Positions 1 to 9,849 of a stretch of DNA of 64,000 nt are shown here, one piece after another (position 1 is the stretch's first letter; every line of letters starts with the position of its first letter). The notes beneath the pieces were generated by a model. The model was not told the origin of the DNA. It saw nothing but the letters and a program-made list of their open reading frames with translations, and made no database searches. This stretch comes from Rapana venosa. Taxonomy: Eukaryota; Mollusca; Gastropoda; Neogastropoda; Muricidae. The DNA is taken from positions 64,297,840-64,361,839 of the forward strand of contig CM054143.1 in assembly GCA_028751875.1 (NCBI GenBank), in the 5' to 3' direction. The position numbers and the translations under genes were made by a program.

Positions 1-835
1 AAGAGAAAGAAAGGATAGACTCAATATAGCATTGATAGAAATTATCTAACATTTTAATCTATACCTGGAGACTTCTAAGCTTTTGAAGGAGTGAATATAC
101 TAGAGTGTCATTTTTATTTAAAACGACCTGTATTTTTCTGTAAAGTTATATTTGTCATCAAGGATAGTGCCTAAGTATTGGTATTCTTAAATACGTTCGA
201 CTTTTATACCTTTAGTGTAAAGATCTGAAATGGATTATGGGACTTTTTAAAAGTCAGTCAGCATTTCTTTGGTCTTGCTCACACTCGAGTCCATAGTTTC
301 TTTTACATCAAGTAGAAAAGGCTTCAGCCTGTTCGGAACTCACAAGGAGTGGGTTGAACAGATCTTCAAGAGCAGAATCCTCCGAGTTTTATGTGTTATT
401 AGACCCAGTACAGTTATTTATTTATTTTTATTTACTCTTTTATTTCGGAGACAATGGAATAAACACTTATGTGCTTTTTTACAACCTGTCCCCGTGTGTA
501 TGCAGTTTGGTACAGTCATTAGTATAGAGGTGAAAGGAGAGGAAAGGGAACTACGCTTCGTTTAGAACCAGTGAAAGTTCACGTATCAGCTGATACAGCT
601 TTTTGAAACTAGACGCAGTAGGTTGGATTGATCCAAAGTTCAGAACTCAAGGAACAAGCCAAGGACAGGCGTTTAGTGATGGTAGCTTGGGTGCTAAAAG
701 ATGGCTGTGAGGGGCATTGAAGGCAAAGGAAAAAGTTCATAAAGAGCATGTGGATACAGGAGCCAGGGTTGTTGCTGTTTTTTCTCCCATTGAGAGTAGG
801 CAATGTGCAGCGAAGGGGTTGTAGCCTCTGTCATA
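1..835 (-). mobile_element. Rex1/CR1-group LINE fragment, reverse transcriptase region
   Basis: Read on the minus strand, this stretch is a decayed piece of the reverse transcriptase of a non-LTR retrotransposon. The region around 550-610 translates (minus) to a relic of the FKK...TGSPQGT motif that is better preserved at 6875-7075. Plus-strand stretches such as 'cagatcttc(a/c)agagcagag' occur in both places in the same order. The fragment is full of stops and is interrupted by a SINE piece at 419-509. It runs off the left edge of the window and ends where the 29-bp minisatellite begins. Family placement rests on the look of the RT motifs and on the 6.5-8.1 kb relative. Confidence 0.7.
408..520 (-). 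mobile_element. 5'-truncated SINE insertion with target-site duplication
   Basis: Bases 419-509 are the reverse complement of the 3' end of the SINE seen complete at 53459-53799: they share 'acaatggaataa', the 'cacttatgtgc' block and 'ctgtccccgtgtgtatgc'. The flanks are an 11-bp direct repeat with one mismatch, gtacagttatt at 408-418 and gtacagtcatt at 510-520, as expected of a target-site duplication. The surrounding LINE reads through when the insert is removed. The same insertion at the same site is present in the degraded copy near 32930-33036. Confidence 0.8.
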
Positions 836-1957
836 AACCAGCACGTGTAGCTAGCACTCCTGTCCTGTGCGCCTGCTCCATACAACAATGGCCTTGTGCT
901 CCTGCTCCATACAACAATGGTCTTGTGCTCCTGCTCCATACAACAATGGTCTTGTGCTCCTGCTCCATACAACTATGGTCCTGTGCTCCTGCTCCATACA
1001 ACAATTGTCTTGTGCTCCTGCTCCATACAACAATGGTCTTGTGCTCCTGCTCCATACAACAATGGTCTTGTGCTCCTGCTCCATACAACAATGGTCTTGT
1101 GTTCCTGCTCCATACAACAATGGCCTTGTGCTCATGCTCCATACAACAATGGTCTTGTGCTCCTGCTCCATACAACAATGGTCTTGTGCTTTTGCTCCAT
1201 ACAACAATGGTCTTGTGCTCCTGCTCCATACAACAATGGTCTTGTGCTTTTGCTCCATACAACAATGGTCTTGTGCTCCTGCTCCATACAACAATGGTCT
1301 TGTGCGCCTGCTCCATACAACAATGGTCTTGTGCTCCTGCTCCATACAACAATTGTCTTGTGCTCCTGCTCCATACGACAATGGTCCTGTGCTCCTACTC
1401 CATACAACAATGGTCCTGTGCTCCTGCTCCATACAACAATTGTCTTGTGCTCCTGCTCCATACGACAATGGTCTTGTGCTTTTGCTCCATACGACAATGG
1501 TCCTGTGCTCCTGCTCTATACAACAATTGTCTTGTGCTCCTGCTCCATACAACAATTGTCTTGTGCTCCTGCTCCATACGACAATGGTCTTGTGCTTTTG
1601 CTCCATACGACAATGGTCCTGTGCTCCTGCTCCATACAACAATTGTCTTGTGCTCCTGCTCCATACGACAATGGTCTTGTGCTTTTGCTCCATATGACAA
1701 TGGTCTTGTGCTCCTGCTCCATACGACAATTGTCTTGTGCTCCTGCTCCATACAACAATGGTCCTGTGCTCATGCTCCATACAACAATGGTCTTGTGCTC
1801 CTGCTCCATACAACAATGGCCTTGTGCTCCTCTTCATACAACAATGGTCTTGTGCTCCTGCTCCATACAACAATGGTCTTGTGCTCCTGCTCGTCCTTAA
1901 TCTGTCATAAACCAGCACATGTAGCTAGCACACCTGTCTTGTGCTCCTGCTCCATAC
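827..1957. repeat. 29-bp minisatellite (about 35 units) bracketed by a 57-bp direct repeat
   Basis: From about 870 to 1892 a 29-bp unit (core 'ctccatacaacaatgg', then 'tcttgtgctcctg') repeats head to tail about 35 times with few differences: ggtctt/ggtcct/ggcctt, acaaca/acgaca, and ctcctg/cttttg. A 57-bp flank, 'tctgtcataaaccagcac...ctccatac', occurs on both sides (827-883 and 1901-1957). Because 29 is not a multiple of three, each reading frame cycles through all three phases of the unit, and none contains a stop. This gives long open frames on both strands that I do not regard as genes. A degraded copy lies at about 33340-34115. Confidence 0.95.
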
Positions 1958-2194
1958 CTGTCTATGTCCTTGATCATCCTCAACAATGTGCAGCATGGAC
2001 AGATTTCTGTTTGTTCGGGTTTTGTTGTTGTTGTTCTAATTGGTTTTTCGCCTTTTTTGTTTTGTGTTGTTTTTGTGTTGTAGGTTTGTTTGGGGTTGTT
2101 TTTGTTGTTGTTTTTTTGGGGGGTATTCTTTTTGTTTTTCATGTCTTTTGACTTCAAACCCTGTCAACTTTTGATATTGTTATTGCAGTTGTTT

Positions 2195-2290
2195 TTCTTC
2201 TTCTTCTTCTTCTTCTTCTTCTTCTTCTTCTTCTTCTGTCATCATCATCATCATTATTATTATTATTACTATTCACATCATCAGCATTAT
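2195..2290. repeat. Trinucleotide microsatellite (TTC)n (ATC)n (ATT)n
   Basis: A run of ttc triplets from about 2195 to 2236 is followed by atc and att triplets to about 2285. The preceding 150 bases are rich in ttg triplets. Confidence 0.9.
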
Positions 2291-2428
2291 TTATTTGGTT
2301 GCTTTGTTTGTTAGTTTTTTTTTGTTTTCATTTTGGGTAGATGGCTTAATGCAGAAAAAAAAACCTACAAACCAGGAGCATGTTCACCTGTGCATGCAGG
2401 TGTGCATATATGGAGGGGAGAGAAATAT

Positions 2429-2720
2429 ATCATTGCCGACAGTACCGTCACTGTTAACGGCAATAAACGCCCTGTGTGTATTGGAAGTGATATCATTGCC
2501 GACAGTACCGTCACTGTTAACGGCAATAAACGCCCTGTGTGTATTGGAAGTGATATCATTGCTGATAGTACCGTCATTGTTAACGGCAATAAACGCCCTG
2601 TGTGTATTGGAAGTGATATCATTGCTGATAGTACCGTCACTGTGAACGGCAATAAACGCCCTGTGTGTAATGGAAGTGATATCATTGCTGATAGTACCGT
2701 CATTGCTAACGGCAATAAAC
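2429..2720. repeat. 63-bp minisatellite, 4.6 units
   Basis: Units start at 2429, 2492, 2555, 2618 and 2681. Each begins 'atcattgc(c/t)ga(c/t)agtac' and contains 'ggcaataaacgccctgtg'; the last is cut after 'aataaac'. As 63 is a multiple of three, several frames on both strands remain open (21-residue repeats on each), including 2333-2851 on plus and 2384-2842 on minus. I see no start context, splice context or family resemblance that would make either a gene. A degraded and longer version, about nine units, is at 34700-35280. Confidence 0.93.
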
Positions 2721-3552
2721 TGTCCGTTTCTATTTTTCTTGTTCTCATTTCCACTTCTTGCTCTTACTTCTTTTCTGCTTTCCCAGTCCCGTTTTCTGCC
2801 CTTCTTGAAGAGGTTTACAGTATTTGTTTTTTCTGTTATCACAATCTATAGATTTTTTGATGTATCATTTTGTTCTGGCAATGGGATAAAGAGATTCTAA
2901 ACATTGTGATGAGCAATGTGTCTCTTGCCTACATGGTAATTCGTGTATACTTTTATCACTTCGGAGAGTTTCTTCTTTTTATGCTTCTTTTATAATCTGG
3001 TGATTGCAGATAAACTGGTATGGCTGGGCTCTTCAAGACGGCCTGGTTTTGTCTTAAGAAATGGAATCATTCTCAGGTTGACACTATTTGATATTTGAGG
3101 AGATTGGTGATATTAAAGTGTTTATATTTTCATTCTTTACCCTCTCTGTCCCTAAAGAAGCCAGGTAACCATTCACAGCTGGGTAAACTGGAGGACTGTT
3201 CTGAAACCAAGATGCTCAGTCACCCATCCAAGAGGCAACCATGCTCAACGCTGCATAACCTTACTTTGGGAAGAGGAAGTGCTCCCATCCCCTCGTTTTT
3301 CTTATTACAGCTATATCCCATGTTTCGACATCCCTAGCAGGCCACAGTCTCATGGCATTGTATACGTATCTGATGAGCTGCCATCACATGGAAATCAAGC
3401 AAATGACATCCTAATAGTCAGGGCACAGAAATATTATTGATTAAACAAGGACCCACTACAACAAAAACCAGGCTTTCACCTTAAATTCAGAAATGTTTAG
3501 GACATAGCGTCAGTTGCTGCCTTTTCCTAAACTGTCATGATGCCATTTTCAG

Positions 3553-3651
3553 TGTGTAGAAAAGGGACATATGGTTCCTATGAAACCGGCTGCAAACCAT
3601 GCCCTGCCAACTGTGCCTACCCCTGTGACAACTATTATGGCTGCTTTAATG
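3553..3651 (+). CDS. EGF-like exon (internal coding exon, phase 1-1)
   Basis: A 99-nt internal exon on the plus strand. The acceptor is 'ccattttcag' ending at 3552, and the donor is aatg|gtaagt with GT at 3652-3653. Two bases complete a codon at the start and one base is left at the end, so it is a symmetric phase 1-1 exon, the usual phase of shuffled extracellular modules. The 33 codons carry six cysteines in the pattern C-R-K-G-T-Y-G ... GCKPCP-NC-PCD-YYGCF. The C-x-x-C-P and YYGC spacing is that of MEGF/scavenger-receptor-like EGF repeats, which are secreted or lie on the outside of membrane proteins. No first or last exon of this gene is visible, so gene identity is open. It may belong to the same gene as the FTP exons at 28.9 and 57.8 kb, or to a paralogue. 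A 39-bp tandem array begins within its 3' end and repeats its donor site. A degraded copy lies near 36413-36510. Confidence 0.65.
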
Positions 3652-4842
3652 GTAAGTTACAGTGAAACAACTATTATGGCTGCTTTAATGGTATGTTGCA
3701 GTGGAACAATGATTATGGCTGCGTTAATGGTATGTTACAGTGAAACAACTATTATGGCTGCTTTAATGGTATGTTGCAGTGGAACAATGATTATGGCTGC
3801 ATTAACGGTAAGTTACAGTGGAACAATGATTATGGCTGCTTTAATGGTAAGTTACAGTGGAACAATGATTATGGCTGCTTTAATGGTAAGTTACAGTGGA
3901 ACAGTTATCATGGCTGCTTTAGTGGTAAGTTACAGTGGAACAGTTATTATGGCTGCTTTAATGGTAAGTTAAAGTGGAACAATTATTATGGCTGCTCTAA
4001 TGGAATTTACAGTGGAACAGTTATTATGGTTGCTTTAATGTTAAGTTACAGTGGAACAGTTATCGTGGCTGCGTTAATATTAAGTTACAGTGGAACAGTC
4101 ATTATGGCTGCTTTAATGGTATGTTGCAGTGGAACAATGATTATGGCTGCGTTAATGGTATGTTACAGTAGAACAATGATTATGGCTGCGTTAATGGTAT
4201 GTTACAGTGGAACAATGATTATGGCTGCTTTAATGGTATGTTACAGTAGAACAATGATTATGGCTGCGTTAATGGTATGTTACAGTGGAACAATGATTAT
4301 GGCTGCGTTAATGGTATGTTACAGTGGAACAATGATTATGGCTGCTTTAATGGTAAGTTACAGTGGAACAATGATTATGGCTGCGTTAATGGTATGTTAC
4401 AGTGGAACAATGATTATGGCTGCTTTAATGGTATGTTACAGTGGAACAATGATTTTTGGCTGCGTTAATGGTATGTTACAGTGGAACAATGATTATGGCT
4501 GCGTTAATGGTATGTTACAGTGGAACAATTATTATGGTTGCTTTAATGGTGAGTTACAGTGGAATAATTATTATTGCTGTGCTATTGATATTATTTGTTT
4601 TATTTATTCTTTAATTTCGAAGATATTGAAATAAGCACTCGTGTGCTAATTTACAACTAGTCCCCGTAGTAAGTTAAACTAGAACAATAGGTATGGGTTA
4701 TGGCAGTGCTATTGGTAAGTTAAACTAGAACAGTTATTATGGCTGTGCAATTGGTAAATTAAACTAGAACAGTAGTTATTGCTGTGCTATTGGTAAGTTG
4801 AACTAGAACAGTAGTTATGGCTGTGCTATTTTGGGGTTAATA
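3627..4842. repeat. 39-bp minisatellite derived from an exon end and its splice donor
   Basis: About 29 head-to-tail units of 39 bp. The first unit is the last 25 bases of the EGF-like exon (coding D-N-Y-Y-G-C-F-N) plus the first 14 bases of the intron ('gtaagttacagtga'). Later units keep 'tatggctgctttaatg' followed by gtaagt or gtatgt, so nearly every unit carries a possible 5' splice site. The reading frame is kept because 39 is a multiple of three; in the exon's frame the first and third units carry a TGA where later ones have TGG. After a SINE insertion at about 4588-4668 the units are a diverged subtype with 'ctagaacag'. The array runs into the N gap. Confidence 0.9.
4588..4668 (-). mobile_element. 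SINE 3'-end fragment inside the 39-bp array
   Basis: The bases 'tttattctttaatttcgaag...gaaataagcactcgtgtgctaatttacaac' match, on the minus strand, the 3' end of the SINE at 53459-53799 and the fragment at 419-509. It splits the 39-bp array between 'gctattg' and 'gtaagtt'. The array subtype differs on either side of it. Confidence 0.75.
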
Positions 4843-5342
4843 NNNNNNNNNNNNNNNNNNNNNNNNNNNNNNNNNNNNNNNNNNNNNNNNNNNNNNNNNN
4901 NNNNNNNNNNNNNNNNNNNNNNNNNNNNNNNNNNNNNNNNNNNNNNNNNNNNNNNNNNNNNNNNNNNNNNNNNNNNNNNNNNNNNNNNNNNNNNNNNNNN
5001 NNNNNNNNNNNNNNNNNNNNNNNNNNNNNNNNNNNNNNNNNNNNNNNNNNNNNNNNNNNNNNNNNNNNNNNNNNNNNNNNNNNNNNNNNNNNNNNNNNNN
5101 NNNNNNNNNNNNNNNNNNNNNNNNNNNNNNNNNNNNNNNNNNNNNNNNNNNNNNNNNNNNNNNNNNNNNNNNNNNNNNNNNNNNNNNNNNNNNNNNNNNN
5201 NNNNNNNNNNNNNNNNNNNNNNNNNNNNNNNNNNNNNNNNNNNNNNNNNNNNNNNNNNNNNNNNNNNNNNNNNNNNNNNNNNNNNNNNNNNNNNNNNNNN
5301 NNNNNNNNNNNNNNNNNNNNNNNNNNNNNNNNNNNNNNNNNN
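4843..5342. other. Assembly gap of 500 N
   Basis: Exactly 500 N characters, which looks like a placeholder rather than a measured length. It follows the 39-bp array, so the gap is probably unresolved tandem repeat. Any open frame across it is meaningless. Confidence 1.
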
Positions 5343-5555
5343 AAAACTCTGAAAATGTGCACCCCAAAACATGTTTCTAATACTGTCTACTGCTGAATTG
5401 CAAAAATGGCAGAAGTCACTGTCAGGTCACCCCCATCTCTTTCAGTACAACGTTGGTCCCAAGACACTGTGAATTTCCTAAGTTGGAGCCATTGTCATTT
5501 CAACATCAAAAATTTTTATGAACAAACAAAAAACATTTTTTCCCATTCATTTTCA

Positions 5556-5660
5556 ACATTCAAATTCAAATTCAAATTCAAAAACTTTATTATCTCAAAG
5601 ACAGAGAAATTCCCGGGCGGGTTACTCGCCATACATAAAAACAATAAACATTTAAACATA
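5556..5660 (-). repeat. (TTCAAA)n and LINE-like 3' end, minus orientation
   Basis: Four hexamers of ttcaaa are followed by 'aactttattatctcaaagac'. On the minus strand this reads as a LINE 3' end with a hexamer tail. Similar tails occur at 10696 (ttgac repeats) and 59457 (tcaaag repeats). It may be the 3' end of the Rex1-like element at 6530-8100. Bases 5343-5555 hold nothing I recognise. Confidence 0.45.
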
Positions 5661-6107
5661 ATATTTAAAACACACACACTTTCCAACATCAGCACGCACC
5701 CATCATGAGATAAAAAGCATCCACAAATCAGCAATATTCTCGCCAGCCACAACCCACCCAACAAAAAATCACTTTATCATGTGGCACAAGTTAAAACCCG
5801 TACGTCCGCACATACACAGTCACTCGCGCACGCGCACGCACGCTCGCACATTGTAAACATTCGTACCCATGCTCACGCATTTTAATAATATAAGTCAAAT
5901 TGTTATAACATGTTGTATAAGACAAATATTAATTAAATTAAATATATGTTCTTTTAAGATATTAACAGTCTAAAAAAATAACACACGCACGTATTTAAAG
6001 AAAAAAAAATCATTTGTATAACATGTATGATAAGACAAATATCAGAAAAGTTAATAGTCTATTCTATTAGAAATGAACTACAGTTTACTCTAATAAAAGT
6101 AGCCTTT

Positions 6108-6240
6108 AGTCCCCTCTCTCTCCCTCCATCCCCCCCCCCCCCCTCTCTCTCTCTCTCTTCTCTCTCTCCTCTCTCTCTTCTCCCCTCTCTCTCTCTCTTC
6201 TCTCTCTCTCTTCCCTCTCTCTCTCTTCTCTCTCTCTGGG
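6108..6240. repeat. CT-rich microsatellite with poly-C
   Basis: Irregular ct repeats with a run of about 14 c near 6130. Bases 5660-6108 are AT-rich with a short ca/cg-rich stretch near 5820-5870, and I see no gene there. Confidence 0.9.
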
Positions 6241-6529
6241 CTTTAGTTCAATTCAGATTATTGTCTACATCTATTAATTAGCAGAATTGAGGTTGGAATA
6301 AAACTATTTTTGAATAGCAGGGTTCTAGACTTGGGTACTCTGTAGCGCTTTTGAAAAGGGCAGGAGTTCAAAATATTTTGCAAGCACATGGGGTGTCATC
6401 ACTCACAATCTGTCTAGCTCTGTCTCTCACACGGCATTCATACAAGTCATTCATTTCATTTGCTCACAGCCCACAATTTTGCCACATTCGGTTACAATCT
6501 TGTTTACTATGTTTTTGTTTTTAAAACAG

Positions 6530-8100
6530 TCAGGCCCCCATACCAAAAAACCCAAGGAAAATGAAAGGACAAAACTCAAAAAGCATCGGTAGAAATTTTT
6601 TTAAAACTTTTACATTTACTTTAAGACCGGAGGTTTTGAAGGAAAAAGATGCGTGAGTGGCTTTTCTATTTACAAGATCTGTATTAGCATAAAAATTTAG
6701 TTTATCATCAATAATAGTACCTAGATATTTTTTATTGGTGTACACGCTCTACCTTTACACCATCAATGTAAAGATTTGGTATGGGCTGGGGGCCCCGCGA
6801 AAATCAATAACATTTCCTTAGTCTTTTTAACATTAAGGTCAAGACAGTTCTGTTTGCCCCAGAGGGAGAACTCCTCAACTTTTTTTAAAAATACATGACA
6901 TGGGAATTAGACAGATCTTCCAGAGCAGAGTCATCAAATATTTGATTAACGGTATAAGATCAGAGCCAGTGCAGTCATTTGTGTAAAGGGTGAAAAGTGA
7001 TGGGGGACAGAAAGTGCCTTGGGGAGAACCAGTGGAGTTGATCTTGAGTGGATATGGCTTTTTGAAATCGAACAAACTGTGTCCGGTGTGTCAAAAAGCT
7101 CATCCAGAGAATTAGCCGAGGACAGACATCTATTGAGAGCAGTTTGAGAGCTAAAAGATGGGGCTGAATGGTATTAAAGGCGAAGAGAAGGGCAATGAAA
7201 AGTATCGAACAAAAGAGTCGGATTTTTCTAGGTGGGAATAAACATTATGCAGCAAGGTAATTTTGCATCATTTGTGCTTCTGTTGGCTTTGTAGCAAACT
7301 GAAGAAGGACTAGATAAGAAGAAGTAGAGAAAAGAAGCCCTTTGAGAACGATTCGTTCAAAACTTTCATTACTATTGGAGTGAGAGCTACTGGTCTATAG
7401 TCATTTAAAGATTTGGGGTGATTATTTTTTGGAACAGGACAAATTATTGATTTTTCCAGAGACTTGGAACATGGCATGCTTTCAAAGACAGAGAAAACAA
7501 ATCACTAAAAATGACACAGCTGCTCTGCACAAGATTTTAAAGCCGGGCCACAAATACCCTCCACACCTACGCCTTCCTCACATGCCAATACTTTAAATAC
7601 TGATTTAACATCTGTAGCATGAACAGTAAAATCTTCATCATTCGATTTATATCACAGACATTTTGTTGCAGGTTAGACAGAAAAGATTGAAGCCATGTTT
7701 GTGATCTTCACGCTCAAAGCGGGAAAAAGAAATCATTCAGTTCATCAGCAAAAGCTTTTTGTTCCTCTAGTGGATTGACTGTGTTGACATTTTTGAGTTT
7801 GCTTTCCCGAAAGTAAACTTTAAACCCTTCCACGCATTAGCCAAATGACCCTTGAAATCGTTTTTCAACTTTCTCTTTATAAGATCTTTTACATTCTCGA
7901 ATTTCTTTTTGGAGTTTCTTTTGAATTGTTCTGCAGGCCATTCTATCGCCGCTCTGAAACGCTACTTTCTTCTTTTTGTTTAGAGAGGATTTTAGTGTTT
8001 TTGTCACCCAAGGTTTATTGTTGGGAAATATCTTTACAGTTTTTTGTGGAATAATAAGATTTTCACAAAAAGAGATGTATGCATGCACAACATCAGTCGC
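6530..8100 (-). mobile_element. Rex1-like LINE: EN-RT linker and reverse transcriptase, decayed
   Basis: On the minus strand, running from high to low coordinates, the pieces are in the order expected for a LINE ORF2. There is a basic linker with NNKPWVTK and KKLQKEIRECKRSYKEK (7850-8010), then RT motifs NDYRPVALTPIVMK (about 7340-7440), STGSPQG with LFTLYTND (6930-7040), and KYLGTIIDDKL in the thumb (6700-6740). Stops and frameshifts separate them, so it is dead. The FxDD catalytic box is not readable in one frame; a relic IKYLMTLL lies just after LYTND. The endonuclease domain is missing and its place is taken by a different LINE. Confidence 0.75.
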
Positions 8101-8361
8101 TTCATCAACATTCAGTTTTTCATCCCACTTGGTACAACTTTTCGGGTGATTATCATTGCTAATAAGCTCCTCATAAAAGGGTTTGGACCCTTTCAGCACA
8201 CTGTTTAGCTTCTTAAGACAGGCTGACATATCTGAGCAAATATTGTCTTGTATTGCAACCTTTGTTTTTCTGATATATTCTGATATTGCTGAACTATAAC
8301 CAGTGAAAGTAACAAAATCAATGTTCACATCATATCTAAGTCTTAACTGTTCATATGACAT
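7837..8361 (-). pseudogene. Chimeric open frame: C-terminus of one LINE joined to the linker of another
   Basis: An uninterrupted 174-codon minus-strand frame. Residues 1-84 look like the C-terminal region of an L1/Tx1-like LINE (YEQLRLRY, SAISEYIRK, KGSKPFYEEL, CTKWDEKLN). Residues from about 85 look like the EN-RT linker of a Rex1-like LINE (FPNNKPWVTK, LQKEIRECKRSY). The two belong to different families and different parts of an ORF, so this is a junction of two dead elements that happens to stay in frame, at about 8100. It starts within the first element, not at a real start codon. Confidence 0.6.
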
Positions 8362-8860
8362 AAGATTGCCCTTTTCAAGTATAAAGTTTCCTATGCAATG
8401 AATACCTTTATCAATCCATTATAGTAGCAATACACTTGTTTCCTGCCTGTATTCTTTTATTGAAAAAAACTGGTTCTCCTAACAGTTTGCAAGAATAACT
8501 AGAGTTAACTTTGTAAAAGAATCCTTTGTATGCACAGAATACGTCTGCCCAAGTTGCATTAGATTCACAAAATTTTAAAAAATGATCTCTGGTCGATTTT
8601 TTGAAATATTGTTGATCAGTAGAAAGTTGTAGCTTGCAATAGCCTGCAACCTATGATTTGTTGTCTGGGTTCTTTTCAGACATGTCAGTTTTCAAAGATT
8701 GTGCTAATATTTTCAATTCTGGTAACCAAGAACTCATTTTTGATCTTTTTGTGTGATACTTTTCTACTTATTTTATCTCTTTTATTGTTCCAAACAAATT
8801 TGTAGCATTTAGCTTTGCAAGGTTTAAAAAAATCGTCTGGCGGATTATGGAACTGAATCT
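8100..8860 (-). mobile_element. L1/Tx1-like LINE C-terminal fragment
   Basis: Minus-strand frames give FVWNNKRDKISRK (about 8760-8800), a broken AYKGFFYK...LGEPVFFNK (about 8460-8540) and a degenerate ID-GI-IGN-I stretch leading into the chimeric frame below 8361. This order (FxWNxKxxKI, then LxxNxxI, then the KGSK region) is that of the C-terminal part of Tx1/L1-type ORF2. It carries many stops. The family is assigned from motif order only. Confidence 0.5.
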
Positions 8861-9206
8861 TCTGTTACCGAAAAGTTCAAATTCCTATCCTGTTTCAAAA
8901 AAATGACTTGTGATGGTGCAAGAAAGCAAGGATAAAAGCAAGGTAAAGAAATAGTGGAAACAACAAATCTTAGAAACAATTTAACATAAGTAGTTGTAGA
9001 CGCAGATGAAGATAAAAGGGTAGTTGGTCTTTATTCAGACCTCAGCATACCAAGTGATGTGCAGGGTCCCCCCAAGCCCAATACTGATAGCTATCCCTAT
9101 CTAAGAAAACCAAGTGGGACCAATTTCAGAGGTGTGTCCCGATTTAGAAACGGACACTGCAACATATTCACGACCCACAATGAGATAATCAAAATACCTC
9201 CCTTTT

Positions 9207-9264
9207 CACTAGATCTAGCAAAGAAAACACACTAGATCTAGCAAATAATACACTAGATCTAGCA
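9207..9264. repeat. Three copies of a 14-bp motif with the palindrome ctagatctag
   Basis: The motif cactagatctagca occurs at 9207, 9230 and 9251, spaced 23 and 21 bases. The 10-bp core is a perfect palindrome. The neighbouring 8860-9200 holds no recognisable gene. Confidence 0.85.
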
Positions 9265-9307
9265 TGCAAACAATTGCATAAAGGAAAATAACCAAATTTT
9301 ATTTTAC

Positions 9308-9346
9308 CCCCCCCCCCCCTCTCTCTCTCTCTCCTCTCTTTTCTCT
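9308..9346. repeat. Poly-C plus CT repeat
   Basis: A run of 12-13 c followed by ct repeats. Confidence 0.9.
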
Positions 9347-9448
9347 CTGCATTGTTTGTTTATTTGGAGGTGTTTGTTGTTTTTTTTTTCATTGGTGTGG
9401 TTTGTTTGTTGCTTTTGGGGTTTTCGTTTGTTCTTTGTTTTGATTAAT

Positions 9449-9608
9449 GTGTGTGTGTGTGTGTGTGTGTGTGTTTTGGTGTGTGTGGTTTTCCTTGACT
9501 TTTTTCTTCTTTTCTTTGTTTGTTTGGGGTTTTTTGTGAGAGCTGATGTAAAAAAAGCCTGTGCTTATCCATTTACTCTCAATAAACTTTTCGATTTCGG
9601 GGTTTTCT

Positions 9609-9674
<66 letters not shown>

Positions 9675-9694
9675 TCCTCCCTCCCTCTCTCTTT

Positions 9695-9749
<55 letters not shown>

Positions 9750-9799
9750 CTCTTCTGTGTCTCTCTCTGTTTCTCACACCCCATAAACACACACACACA

Positions 9800-9836
<37 letters not shown>
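9449..9836. repeat. Cluster of GT, CT and CA microsatellites
   Basis: A gt run (9449-9472) is followed by two long ct runs (9606-9668 and 9698-9746) and a ca run (9787-9835). The long open frames across this stretch (Ser-Leu, Glu-Arg and Thr-His repeats) are products of dinucleotide runs, not proteins. Confidence 0.95.
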
Positions 9837-9837
<1 letters not shown>

Positions 9838-9849
9838 TTATAAGCGATG

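Noticed and set aside
748..2151. 467-codon plus frame and matching minus frames over the 29-bp array
   Set aside because: The unit lacks stops in every phase on both strands, and the frame only cycles through the three phases of the repeat. Open frames on both strands at once point to repeat structure, not coding.
2333..2851. 172-codon frame over the 63-bp repeat
   Set aside because: Open on both strands for the same reason; no family resemblance and no splice or start context.
3571..4634. Long frames of 13-residue repeats as a silk-like or shell-matrix protein
   Set aside because: They run through the intron side of a good splice donor, and in the exon's own frame the first unit has a stop. 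Better explained as a minisatellite.
2429..4842. CRISPR array
   Set aside because: The 63-bp and 39-bp units are contiguous tandem repeats with no unique spacers, in a eukaryotic genome.
4815..5372. Frames of about 175 residues over the gap
   Set aside because: They consist of translated N.
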